Assembly (NCBI GenBank): GCA_903903925.1
Contig: CAIVAU010000106.1
Coordinates: forward strand, 1 to 64,000
Origin: an uncultured cyanobacterium
Lineage (GTDB): Bacteria; Cyanobacteriota; Cyanobacteriia; Cyanobacteriales; Nostocaceae
Direction: 5' to 3'
DNA length: 64,000 nucleotides
The position numbers were made by a program, and so were the translations under genes. The notes under the pieces were generated by a model, which was given only the letters and a program-made list of their open reading frames with translations, was not told the origin of the DNA and searched no databases. Each line of letters starts with the position of its first letter. Position 1 is the first letter of the stretch. Shown here in pieces: positions 57,391 through 64,000 of this stretch.

Positions 57391-57417
57391 AACCGAGAAA
57401 ATTCTGATCAATTAATA

Positions 57418-59556
57418 TTAACATTCGGGGTTTTCTTCTGTTTCAAGCAATTTAACAATGGCTGGAACTAATTCTTCTGAGTTAATCGGTTTAGGTAAAT
57501 GCATCTGAAACCCTGATTCAAGTGCTTGTTGCTGGTCATACTTTTTAGCAAAGGCAGTCAAGGCGATCGCTGGAATTTGTCCACCTTCTTCTGGTGTATA
57601 AGCTCTCACTTGACGCATTAACATATAGCCATCGATATCGGGCATACTAATATCGCTGACTAACACATCTGGCTTTGCCTGTACTAGAGCTTGTAATGCT
57701 TCACCAGCCGAAGATACTGCGATGACCTTAGCTCCATCTTGCTGTAATATGAAAGTCACAAAATCTCGCGAATCAGCGTCATCATCAACAACTAAAACTT
57801 GTAAGCCAGCAAGGGGTAAAGAATTAGGAGCTAAGAATGACGGGTGATTTTGTTGATGCATTATACTTGGGGTTTCATCTTGGAGAAACGGTAAATTAAC
57901 AGTAAATGTTGCCCCCTGATCTTCACCAGGGCTTTCTGCTTTGACTGTGCCGCCATGCATTTCGACTATATTACGGACAATTGCCAGTCCCAGTCCTAAT
58001 CCACCAAATTGCCTGGTAGTACCGCTATCTGCCTGCCGAAAGTAATCAAACGCGTAGGGTAAAAACTCAGAACTAATCCCCTTACCTGTATCGCTCACTA
58101 AAATTTGGGCATAGCCGTCAGTCTGCCGCAGTCGTACTTCTATCTTTCCTCCATGGGATGTAAATTTGACAGCGTTGGAAAGGAGATTCCATACAACTTG
58201 CTGCAACCGAGTAGAATCTCCCACTATTTGCCCCACATTCCGGTTAAATACTGTATTCACTTGAATCGATTTAGTTTCGATCGCAAAACGTAGTGTCTCT
58301 ATTGCGGACAAGACTATAGATTCTAAGTTGACATTTGTAATATTCAGCGTCAATTTGCCCTGTAAAATTTTGGATATATCCAGCAAGTCCTCAATGAGTT
58401 GAACCTGTAACTTGGCATTGCGCTCAATAGTGAGGAGTGCTTGAGATGTCTTTGTTCGGTCAAACTTAGGGCTTTGCAATAACTTAGACCAACCAAGAAT
58501 GGCGTTAAGTGGGGTGCGTAGTTCATGGGAGAGCACAGCCAGAAATTCATCTTTAATTCGATTGGCTGTTTCTGCTTTAGCTCGTGCTGCTTGTTCTAAT
58601 GTCAGGAGGTGGGCGCGTTCTTGTTGTATTTCTTTTTGTTCATGGATATCTGTACAAGTCCCAAACCACTTCACTACATGACCTTGCTCATCTTTGAGTG
58701 GCAAGCCTCGCGCTAGCTGCCAGCGATAGGAACCATCAGAAGCCCGTTTGAATCGGTATTCATTGTTGTATAATGTGCCATTTTTGACCGCATTTAACCA
58801 GACATCAGAAGCCTGCTGTAAATCATCTGGATGCAATGCTGAGAGCCAGCCATAACCCAAGGACTGCTCCAATGTTAGCCCTGTATATTCACACCAGTTT
58901 TTGTTAAAATAATCGGACTGACCGTTACTATCGGTTGTCCATATAAGTTGGGGAATTGCCTCAGCTAAATAACGATAACGCTCTTCACTTTGTCGTAGCA
59001 CTTCTAGAATGCGTTGGCGCTCAGCAATTTCCTGTTGTAATTGTTCATTGGTCTTGGTAATCTCATTAGTGCGGAGAGTCACCAAATCCTCCAGATGATT
59101 CTGGTACTTTCTCAGTTCCTTCTCCACTTGCTGCCGCTGCTCTATTTGTGTTTGAAGTTGCGCAGGGCTTGGAAGTGCTAGTGCTTGTGGGACTGAGAAC
59201 ACAAGCTCTACTGCTGTAAATAAAGAGATGCATGCCGTTACCACTTTGATGAACCCAGACACCCAATAGGTTGGATACCAAAGCGTCCAAATATCCATGA
59301 CATGTGTCGTACCACAAGCTACAATAAATCCACTAAACAGGAGAAAAATCCCAGAAAATGGCAGATCATGGCGCTTGCGCACAAAGTAGAACAGTGTGAT
59401 TGGGATGGAGTAATAAGCTAGTGCAATGAGCGCGTCAGATACTATGTGTAGCCAAACTAAATCCGGTTTCCACAAGTAGCAGTGTCCATGAGGGATAAAA
59501 GATCCAGACCTAAAAAAATTAGTCCACATTTCTAACATATGCTCTGACATAGACAC
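57418..59556 (-). CDS. Ethylene-receptor-like hybrid histidine kinase
   Basis: 712 residues. The N-terminal three-helix membrane domain (about 30-120) matches plant and cyanobacterial ethylene receptors: HIVSDALIALAYYSIPI (Asp41) and FIVACGTTHVMDIWTLW with Cys81 and His85, the copper ligands. A coiled coil follows at about 130-185, then PAS (about 190-310), HisKA with His in VLSHELRTPLNAILGW, HATPase_c (NLLSNAVKF, SDTGKGI, GLGLGLAIV) and a receiver with acceptor Asp in VLVSDISMPDIDG. The family binds ethylene through Cu(I); whether this one does is inferred. Confidence 0.85.
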   Translation of the reverse strand: MSMSEHMLEMWTNFFRSGSFIPHGHCYLWKPDLVWLHIVSDALIALAYYSIPITLFYFVRKRHDLPFSGIFLLFSGFIVACGTTHVMDIWTLWYPTYWVSGFIKVVTACISLFTAVELVFSVPQALALPSPAQLQTQIEQRQQVEKELRKYQNHLEDLVTLRTNEITKTNEQLQQEIAERQRILEVLRQSEERYRYLAEAIPQLIWTTDSNGQSDYFNKNWCEYTGLTLEQSLGYGWLSALHPDDLQQASDVWLNAVKNGTLYNNEYRFKRASDGSYRWQLARGLPLKDEQGHVVKWFGTCTDIHEQKEIQQERAHLLTLEQAARAKAETANRIKDEFLAVLSHELRTPLNAILGWSKLLQSPKFDRTKTSQALLTIERNAKLQVQLIEDLLDISKILQGKLTLNITNVNLESIVLSAIETLRFAIETKSIQVNTVFNRNVGQIVGDSTRLQQVVWNLLSNAVKFTSHGGKIEVRLRQTDGYAQILVSDTGKGISSEFLPYAFDYFRQADSGTTRQFGGLGLGLAIVRNIVEMHGGTVKAESPGEDQGATFTVNLPFLQDETPSIMHQQNHPSFLAPNSLPLAGLQVLVVDDDADSRDFVTFILQQDGAKVIAVSSAGEALQALVQAKPDVLVSDISMPDIDGYMLMRQVRAYTPEEGGQIPAIALTAFAKKYDQQQALESGFQMHLPKPINSEELVPAIVKLLETEENPEC

Positions 59557-59640
59557 TCTAGGTTCTTAACCGCACCAGCCATTCTGATCTTAGAATATGT
59601 GTAGTATCTTCAAGAAACACGGGCAGTGGGGAATCCGTGG

Positions 59641-59662
59641 GGGCGGGGTCTCCCCGCCCTTA
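59641..59662. repeat. GGGCGGGGTCTCCCCGCCC palindrome
   Basis: Short dispersed palindrome found in other positions of the window in related form (18838-18856). No further support. Confidence 0.5.
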
Positions 59663-59699
59663 CCCAAGGGACGCAGTGCAGCCGGAACATAAGTACTAC

Positions 59700-60047
59700 T
59701 CATGTTGTAGGGTTTACATGAGGTAGACTACCTGCTTTGAGTATCACGATCAGATGTTCGATGCGCTCATATTCATCAAGTTCTTGTTGTTCACAGGGAG
59801 TAAGTTCTCCAGCCTTACTGCGTACCAATAGGGTTTGTAATCTTGTCTGCATTTCCGTTGTAGGACGGAAGGCAAGAATTTCTTCTGGAGTGGGTTGGCT
59901 TGCAACAAAAGCGAGAATATATTGATATATCCGAGCAGGAAGTGGCGGTTGCTGAAGACTCAGTGCAAGGAGTTCTGGTAGGCGATCGCCTATCTGTGCT
60001 AATTGGTCTCTCAGTTCATCTGAGACTTCAAGGGTAATTTTTGCCAC
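59700..60047 (-). CDS. Antitoxin-like conserved hypothetical protein
   Basis: 115 residues, soluble and helical. ITLEVSDELRDQLAQIGDRL resembles a ribbon-helix or antitoxin N-terminus, and TPCEQQELDEYERIEHLIVI near the end recurs in many Nostocales proteins that pair with a nuclease or PIN gene. No toxin gene is present next to it on this strand. It stands alone between the kinase and the CHAT fragment, so it may be an orphan. Function unknown. Confidence 0.5.
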   Translation of the reverse strand: MAKITLEVSDELRDQLAQIGDRLPELLALSLQQPPLPARIYQYILAFVASQPTPEEILAFRPTTEMQTRLQTLLVRSKAGELTPCEQQELDEYERIEHLIVILKAGSLPHVNPTT

Positions 60048-60155
60048 GGGGCGAGTCTTGATAAAAAATACTTTCCTCTAATGTACCGTTTTGATCATCA
60101 TTGCTCAACATAATCTACTAGAAACATACTGATCAGGGCAAATACGAACCAATCT

Positions 60156-60857
60156 TTACAATCCATTGCCAATCAAAATAAACGGTGCCCAATAGTAAGG
60201 ATGAGAGAAGTTAGCCCGAGTCGAGGTTTGTTTACTTGGTTTACCTGGTACTGGTTCTACATCAATAGCCCCTCGCTTAATATCATCTAAAGTGACCTGT
60301 TTGCCACAAAGTAAAGATAGTTGAGCTAAACGTAGAGCCTCTGCTTTCGTGATTTGGGGATTTTGAGCCAGATTTTGATAGAAATGTTCCATCAAGTCTT
60401 TAGTACTTGGATCATTGACTTGCCAAAGGGAAGCCAATACCGCTTTCGCTCCACCGTTGAGAAAATAATAAGCTAAACTAGCGATTTCTATCCCGTCTTG
60501 TTGACGATTAGCAAGCGCAGTTTGACAAGCAGATAGTGTAGAGTTTTTGGCTAGTTGATAAGCAACCATTGCTTGTTCTTTGCATCCAAATTTTTTGTGC
60601 AAATCTCCCAGCAGATTCAGTGCGCTTTTTTCCCAAAGTAAATTTTGATTTTTCTGGGCAAATGTGAGAAAGGTTTGAGCTTCTGCTATTGCTTGAGCAT
60701 CATTACCCAATTCACCATAACCAACACTCAGCATTCTATGTGCAAAAGCTTGCAGACGCGGTTTCAATAAAGAAGTGGGTATAAATGGGTCAATTGGTGA
60801 AATTGATGTAGAAACAGCTAACGTTATCATCGAAGTAACAACCCAGACCTCCCGCAA
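60156..60857 (-). pseudogene. CHAT-domain protein fragment missing the catalytic His
   Basis: 233 codons remain. TPR-like repeats at about 35-125 (LGDLHKKFGCKEQAMVAYQ) join directly to the C-terminal half of a CHAT protease domain: NSTLSACQTALANRQQDG, then AVLASLWQVNDPSTKDLM and PYYWAPFILIGNG. The catalytic Cys (LSACQT) is kept but the His-containing half (HLATHG-type) is lost, so an internal deletion must have joined the two parts. The N-terminal repeat array is also missing. The N-terminus reads across unrelated toxin sequence. Confidence 0.8.
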
Positions 60858-61035
60858 GTTAAAGCAAATTAAAAAACTAAGATCAAATCTTGATTTAAAT
60901 CCATTAAGTAAAGCAGTGATTCTCTATGCACCTAATTACAAATTAACTGCGGCTCAAGACATCATCAATGTCGGGGCTTATGTAGTTCGCACTCTAGACG
61001 AATTATTAGAATTCATGTCGATAGTAGGAGAATAA
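60775..61035 (+). CDS. C-terminal nuclease tip of a contact-dependent inhibition-type toxin, 5'-truncated
   Basis: 86 codons open from GTG 60775. IGEIDVETANVIIEVTTQTS with LKQIKKLRSNLDLNPLSKAV then ILYAPNYKLTAAQDI resembles the nuclease (PD-(D/E)xK-like) ends of CdiA-type and polymorphic toxins. The long N-terminal part is absent: the frame begins in the middle of the domain. A short gene for an immunity-like protein follows after 3 bp. It is a detached toxin tip, possibly not expressed. Confidence 0.6.
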   Translation: MGINGSIGEIDVETANVIIEVTTQTSRKLKQIKKLRSNLDLNPLSKAVILYAPNYKLTAAQDIINVGAYVVRTLDELLEFMSIVGE

Positions 61036-61038
61036 TCA

Positions 61039-61422
61039 ATGCCAGAACCTATTTCTCTAATTTCCAGTGCTGATATTAAGCCTGAAGAATTTACAAATTT
61101 TTTACGGCAAGTAGGAGCAGTGTTGCATCCTGATAATTTGTATGATGGATGTTTGTCTAAGGGTAACCTCCATGTTTGGATTGCTTTAGATAATAGTGAG
61201 CTAAAAAACTTTGATGCTGATGAAATTGAGTTAATTACGCAGCAGCTTGGTGGTTGTCCACAAACTCATATACTGCTTGATATTAGTAAAAAACTAGGCA
61301 GTGAACAAATCGCACTTGAGTTTGCCTGTAAGTTGGCTACCCGATGGAATTGCGTTATCTACGACTATGAACAAAAAATTCATTCAAGACAGGAATTATT
61401 AGATTTGTGCCCAATAGCTTAA
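61039..61422 (+). CDS. Immunity-like protein paired with the toxin tip
   Basis: 127 residues, soluble. ISSADIKPEEFTNFLRQVGAV, CLSKGNLHVWIAL, PQTHILLDISKKLGSEQIAL and NCVIYDYEQKIHSRQELLDL form a compact alpha/beta protein of the kind that sits next to toxin tips. It starts 3 bp after the toxin tip, the usual toxin-immunity arrangement. Role as neutraliser of the toxin is inferred from position and size, not from a known family. Confidence 0.6.
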   Translation: MPEPISLISSADIKPEEFTNFLRQVGAVLHPDNLYDGCLSKGNLHVWIALDNSELKNFDADEIELITQQLGGCPQTHILLDISKKLGSEQIALEFACKLATRWNCVIYDYEQKIHSRQELLDLCPIA

Positions 61423-61652
61423 CATTAAATTTTTGCACTTTTAATGAAAATGATGAAGTTTTGGTTTCCCTTGACTCTTTGGAGGATGCTATCCCATACT
61501 ATAGAGATATCATTAAAATGGAGCCTCAAGGCTGGGTTACAATTGCCCCAGGAGAAGATGGTTATGCCTTTCAATTCACTGTAATAGGAGCAAAAAACTT
61601 CTGTGAAAGACAAACAAACACATACGGATACGCACAAAGACTTAACTCCTAA
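61407..61652 (+). CDS. Small hypothetical protein overlapping the immunity-like gene
   Basis: 81 residues from a GTG that overlaps the end of the previous gene by 16 bp. FCTFNENDEVLVSLDSLEDA and QGWVTIAPGEDGYAFQFTVI have normal amino acid composition and could be a second immunity-type or accessory protein. No known domain. The overlap suggests translational coupling. Confidence 0.45.
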   Translation: MPNSLTLNFCTFNENDEVLVSLDSLEDAIPYYRDIIKMEPQGWVTIAPGEDGYAFQFTVIGAKNFCERQTNTYGYAQRLNS

Positions 61653-61758
61653 TCAGGTCAGAGTTGGCTATAAAACTGAAATGAGTCATAAAGAGCGGCA
61701 ACAGTGGCTGAAAACAAGGACTTATTCTCAAACCAAGCCTCTTCATATTCCTGCTTAA
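61603..61758 (+). CDS. Very small ORF at the toxin locus
   Basis: 51 residues from a GTG. The C-terminal part RVGYKTEMSHKERQQWLKTR then SQTKPLHIPA has protein-like composition and could be the last piece of a larger broken gene. Overlaps the previous frame by 50 bp and the MazF-type stop by 3 bp. Evidence is weak. Confidence 0.3.
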   Translation: MKDKQTHTDTHKDLTPNQVRVGYKTEMSHKERQQWLKTRTYSQTKPLHIPA

Positions 61759-62103
61759 GGAGTACTTTCGTGCTGCACAACGCAAGCTAAATCCAGTGCA
61801 AAAATCAGAGCTTGCTTGATTTCAAGCATCATTTCATCTGACAACTCTCCCAATTTGCGCTCTAGTCTTGCAGCAGGAATTGAGCCTAAACCCTGGCACA
61901 TTGGCAATAGAACCCTGTCGCAGAAAAGATACAGGCAGTTCAACCTCGTAAGTACTCCCCCGATTTTGCGTCGTCACAGGAATGTAGAGAATTAAAGCGC
62001 GAGGTGGAGTTGGGTCATAACGAGACACAATGATAATCGGGCGCGTCTTAGCTGCAAGTCCTAAATCAACCAGCCATACTTCACCAGGTTTCGGGTTCAT
62101 CAA
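61755..62103 (-). pseudogene. MazF/PemK-type toxin with a frameshift
   Basis: Two frames together give one MazF: PKPGEVWLVDLGLAAKTRPI and ALILYIPVTTQNRGSTYEVE in frame 1, then GLGSIPAARLERKLGELSDE in frame 2. The break lies at about 61893-61898 in GTGCCAGGG, where one C too many shifts the frame: ANV-QGLGSIP would be restored by removing it. Frame 1 otherwise runs to an unrelated end. The toxin is probably inactive unless slippage restores it. Overlaps its antitoxin gene by 23 bp. Confidence 0.8.
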
Positions 62104-62266
62104 TCAGATCCAATACTTCCTGTTCAACTACTCTAGAGCGAAGAATATCTAAAGCATCTTGGTCTGCCAATTCAATGATTTCCACAAGGCACTTGCGTAC
62201 CTGTTCAACGATATCAGGTTGCCATTGGCGCAGTTTGATGTCAAGTTCTTGAATTAAGGCATCCAT
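62081..62266 (-). CDS. MazE-type antitoxin of the frameshifted toxin
   Basis: 61 residues. MDALIQELDIKLRQWQPDIV, then a helical middle and VVEQEVLDLIDEPETW at the end. The acidic C-terminus overlaps the mazF start, as usual in MazEF-type operons. The antitoxin frame is intact while the toxin is broken, which is the expected order of decay. No DNA-binding fold is recognised with certainty. Confidence 0.65.
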   Translation of the reverse strand: MDALIQELDIKLRQWQPDIVEQVRKCLVEIIELADQDALDILRSRVVEQEVLDLIDEPETW

Positions 62267-62342
62267 ATCAAATTTTTACAATGAATATTACTTCTCTTCT
62301 ATGGTATAGGTATAAGTCAATATTTTTGCCAACTGTTGCTTT

Positions 62343-62567
62343 ATGGATTACCATGACATTATTACAATTGAGCCGGGAAAACGTAGCGGAAAGCCGTGTA
62401 TTCGGGGAATGCGAATCACTGTATATGACATCTTAGAGTATTTAGCAGGTGGTATGACAGAAGCCGAAATTTTGTCAGATTTTTCGGAACTCACCTCGGA
62501 AGACATTAAAGCCTGTCTTGCTTTCGCGGCTGATCGTGAGAAAAAGTTATTTGTTGCATCGCTGTGA
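62343..62567 (+). CDS. DUF433 antitoxin-like protein
   Basis: 74 residues, DUF433 pattern: ITIEPGKRSGKPCIRGMRIT then VYDILEYLAGGMTEAEILSD, a helix-turn-helix-like fold. DUF433 genes usually stand next to a PIN-like toxin, as here. Its stop overlaps the toxin start in GTGA. Confidence 0.88.
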   Translation: MDYHDIITIEPGKRSGKPCIRGMRITVYDILEYLAGGMTEAEILSDFSELTSEDIKACLAFAADREKKLFVASL

Positions 62568-62896
62568 AACTGCTATTGGATGAAAACCTGTCAGACCAAA
62601 TTATTTACAGGATTGTCGATTTGTATCCCGATTCTAAGCATGTCAAAACTGTAGCACTGACAAATACTGACGATGCACTGATCTGGGAATATGCCAAGGT
62701 AAATGACTTTGTGATTGTTTCCAAGGACTCTGATTTTCACCAGCGCAGTTTGCTTTATGGTCATCCACCCAAATTTATTTATCTTCGTATTGGCAACAGT
62801 CCAACATCAAAGATTGTTCAGATTTTGAGAGATAATTTTGACACGCTCATTCTATTTGAAGGTAGTGAAACGGAAAGTATTTTAGTGTTGGCTTAG
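62564..62896 (+). CDS. DUF5615 PIN-like toxin
   Basis: 110 residues from a GTG. LLLDENLSDQI (Asp), VIVSKDSDFHQR (Asp/Asp) and a Leu/Ile-rich end fit the DUF5615/Mut7-C PIN-like fold. Coupled with the DUF433 gene by a 4-bp overlap. This is the last complete toxin-antitoxin pair of the region. Confidence 0.85.
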   Translation: MKLLLDENLSDQIIYRIVDLYPDSKHVKTVALTNTDDALIWEYAKVNDFVIVSKDSDFHQRSLLYGHPPKFIYLRIGNSPTSKIVQILRDNFDTLILFEGSETESILVLA

Positions 62897-63099
62897 TGTG
62901 GAGGAGTCGCATAACAACGCCACATCATATCGGCGAAGTTGAGTCAGCATTTGAATAAAGGAGATATGATGACAACTTGTTCCAGTCATCAAGGGGACGG
63001 GAATTAGGGTGCAGACTGTGGCGATCACGAATGTAAAGCTTTTAGTTGCGCTTTAGTGCGAAGACAGCGCAACTACAAACCAAAGCACTGCTTGTTTGT
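62897..63099. other. Intergenic region with inverted repeat
   Basis: About 200 bp. Contains the TAGTTGCGCT (63043-63052) / AGCGCAACTA (63066-63075) inverted repeat related to the element at 34407-34546. No gene. Confidence 0.5.
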
Positions 63100-64000
63100 T
63101 TACCTCACAAACTGAGGCATAATTTCAGCAGCGGTGTATATTCCATACATGCCGCGTTGGTGTAATTGTATCCCAGCTTTGAGATAACCAAAGGCTGGGC
63201 CACAGACGTTGGCTGCCATGCTGGTTTCATCTCCTAAAGTAAAGGTATGGGTGGAAATTTTCCCTTCAAAGGTGCGACCGGTTACCTTAACATTAGTACT
63301 GAGGGGCTTTTTGGGATTGCGGGTATCGACTACGCCACCAACGATTACGCGATCGCGCTCAACAATTCCTGCTAACTCCAGCATGACATCATCAGCGTGT
63401 TCCATATTTTCTAGTGTCAGCACACCATGAGTTTGATCTAGTAGTGCTTCGACTTCCTCATCAGTCATTGCCCTAGCAGTTTCTACACTGTAACCAGGCA
63501 TGTGGGCAATATCCTCCCTGATGGTAGCTCGATAAGCTTCCCAATTCGCAATTCCTACTCCAAAGGTAATCTCAACCCGATGAATTTCGGTGTAGCTTTG
63601 CGCCGCCAAAGCCGCTGCTGCTGTTAACAGTCCTGGTGTTGCCCCACATCCTGTCATGTAGGTAATTCCTGCTGCTTGCAATTGGGCTTTCATCTCGAGT
63701 AACTGTTCTACAGCACTAGTCCGTTTAATGGCATCTACCAGTACCCCACGCCAACCAGATTTGATCAACTCCTGAGTTACAGAGGCAATAAAGTTATTCG
63801 GTAGGTTCGGTAAAGCCAGAAAATACCCATCTACATGATGAACGCTTTCGGTTAAATCCTGAATACTACGGTTTGATATGGTTCCAACTGGTTCTAAATA
63901 GCCGACCGAACCTCGCGACTGATAAGTAGCAATGCACTCCCCGGCATTTAAACCCTCTGCAGCGTAGGCGTAGCCTTGTTTGTCTGCCGCTGCCACTAAA
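63100..64000 (-). CDS. bioU: BioU-type saccharopine dehydrogenase-like protein, cut by window end
   Basis: The frame is open at the right edge; 300 residues of the C-terminal part are seen. It matches cyanobacterial BioU as I recall it: [32 protein letters not shown] (holding the Lys used as amino donor), [34 protein letters not shown] and [12 protein letters not shown]. BioU makes 7,8-diaminopelargonate in biotin synthesis by a single-turnover (suicide) reaction in place of BioA. The N-terminal Rossmann loop lies outside the window. Confidence 0.8.
   Translation of the reverse strand, partial: LVAAADKQGYAYAAEGLNAGECIATYQSRGSVGYLEPVGTISNRSIQDLTESVHHVDGYFLALPNLPNNFIASVTQELIKSGWRGVLVDAIKRTSAVEQLLEMKAQLQAAGITYMTGCGATPGLLTAAAALAAQSYTEIHRVEITFGVGIANWEAYRATIREDIAHMPGYSVETARAMTDEEVEALLDQTHGVLTLENMEHADDVMLELAGIVERDRVIVGGVVDTRNPKKPLSTNVKVTGRTFEGKISTHTFTLGDETSMAANVCGPAFGYLKAGIQLHQRGMYGIYTAAEIMPQFVR

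Overview
The window is chromosomal DNA of a filamentous, probably heterocyst-forming cyanobacterium (Nostocales-like). Evidence: psaX, psb27, sphR-sphS-phoU, cofH, bioU and SLH/OprB iron porin genes; many HIP1 octamers (GCGATCGC); a PEP-CTERM protein; and many heptameric short tandem repeats (STRRs: GGAGTCA, GGGAGCA, GGGAGTA, GGAGTTA, TAATGAC, AGTCAAA). The genus cannot be told. The first ~955 bases are different: GC-rich, without HIP1 sites, carrying a betaproteobacterial-looking AcoR-type regulator and a maleylacetoacetate isomerase gene cut off at the junction. This is most likely an assembly chimera or contaminant join.

Layout. 1-957 foreign segment; 961-4202 [2Fe-2S] protein, Dps and coiled-coil protein; 4736-7540 phosphate two-component operon with phoU; 8157-11030 Crp-like regulator, iron-type porin and zinc-ribbon protein; 11239-16100 DUF3318, cofH, psb27, a GH10-like secreted protein and cobI; 16350-17035 HigBA; 17411-22490 DUF4168, a PAS-LuxR regulator and a 1197-aa hybrid kinase; 22731-31911 accessory region (TIR/NDT-like protein, methyltransferase, retropepsin-like pair, IS5 relic, Phd-ParE, VapBC, Uma2) enclosing mltA and lpxD; 32091-41522 cell envelope genes (murJ, pentapeptide protein, LCP, manC, AarF, ABC-2 exporter); 41523-42990 an HNH-less IscB relative (IsrB) with a strongly structured upstream RNA; 43009-49847 response regulator, lipA, psaX, natD-like permease, hybrid kinase, sdhA; 50071-54677 PEP-CTERM pair and amidase; 55011-59556 gap, serine hydrolase and an ethylene-receptor-like kinase; 59700-62896 a junkyard of toxin/antitoxin and CHAT fragments; 63100-64000 bioU, cut by the window edge.

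Most notable: (i) the IsrB-omegaRNA element with a terminal hairpin; (ii) a ~52-bp intergenic element in three copies, each 200-330 bp upstream of a gene and oriented toward it, with an exact or near-exact HLR1 (RpaB-binding) double repeat; (iii) heptamer repeats that read into or end coding sequences, explained by a stop-free/stop-rich strand asymmetry; (iv) an orphan CDI-type toxin tip with immunity gene next to a truncated CHAT gene; (v) an ethylene receptor-type kinase; (vi) a small relic of a duplicated murJ 3' end. Function calls come from reading motifs by eye; no database search was run.
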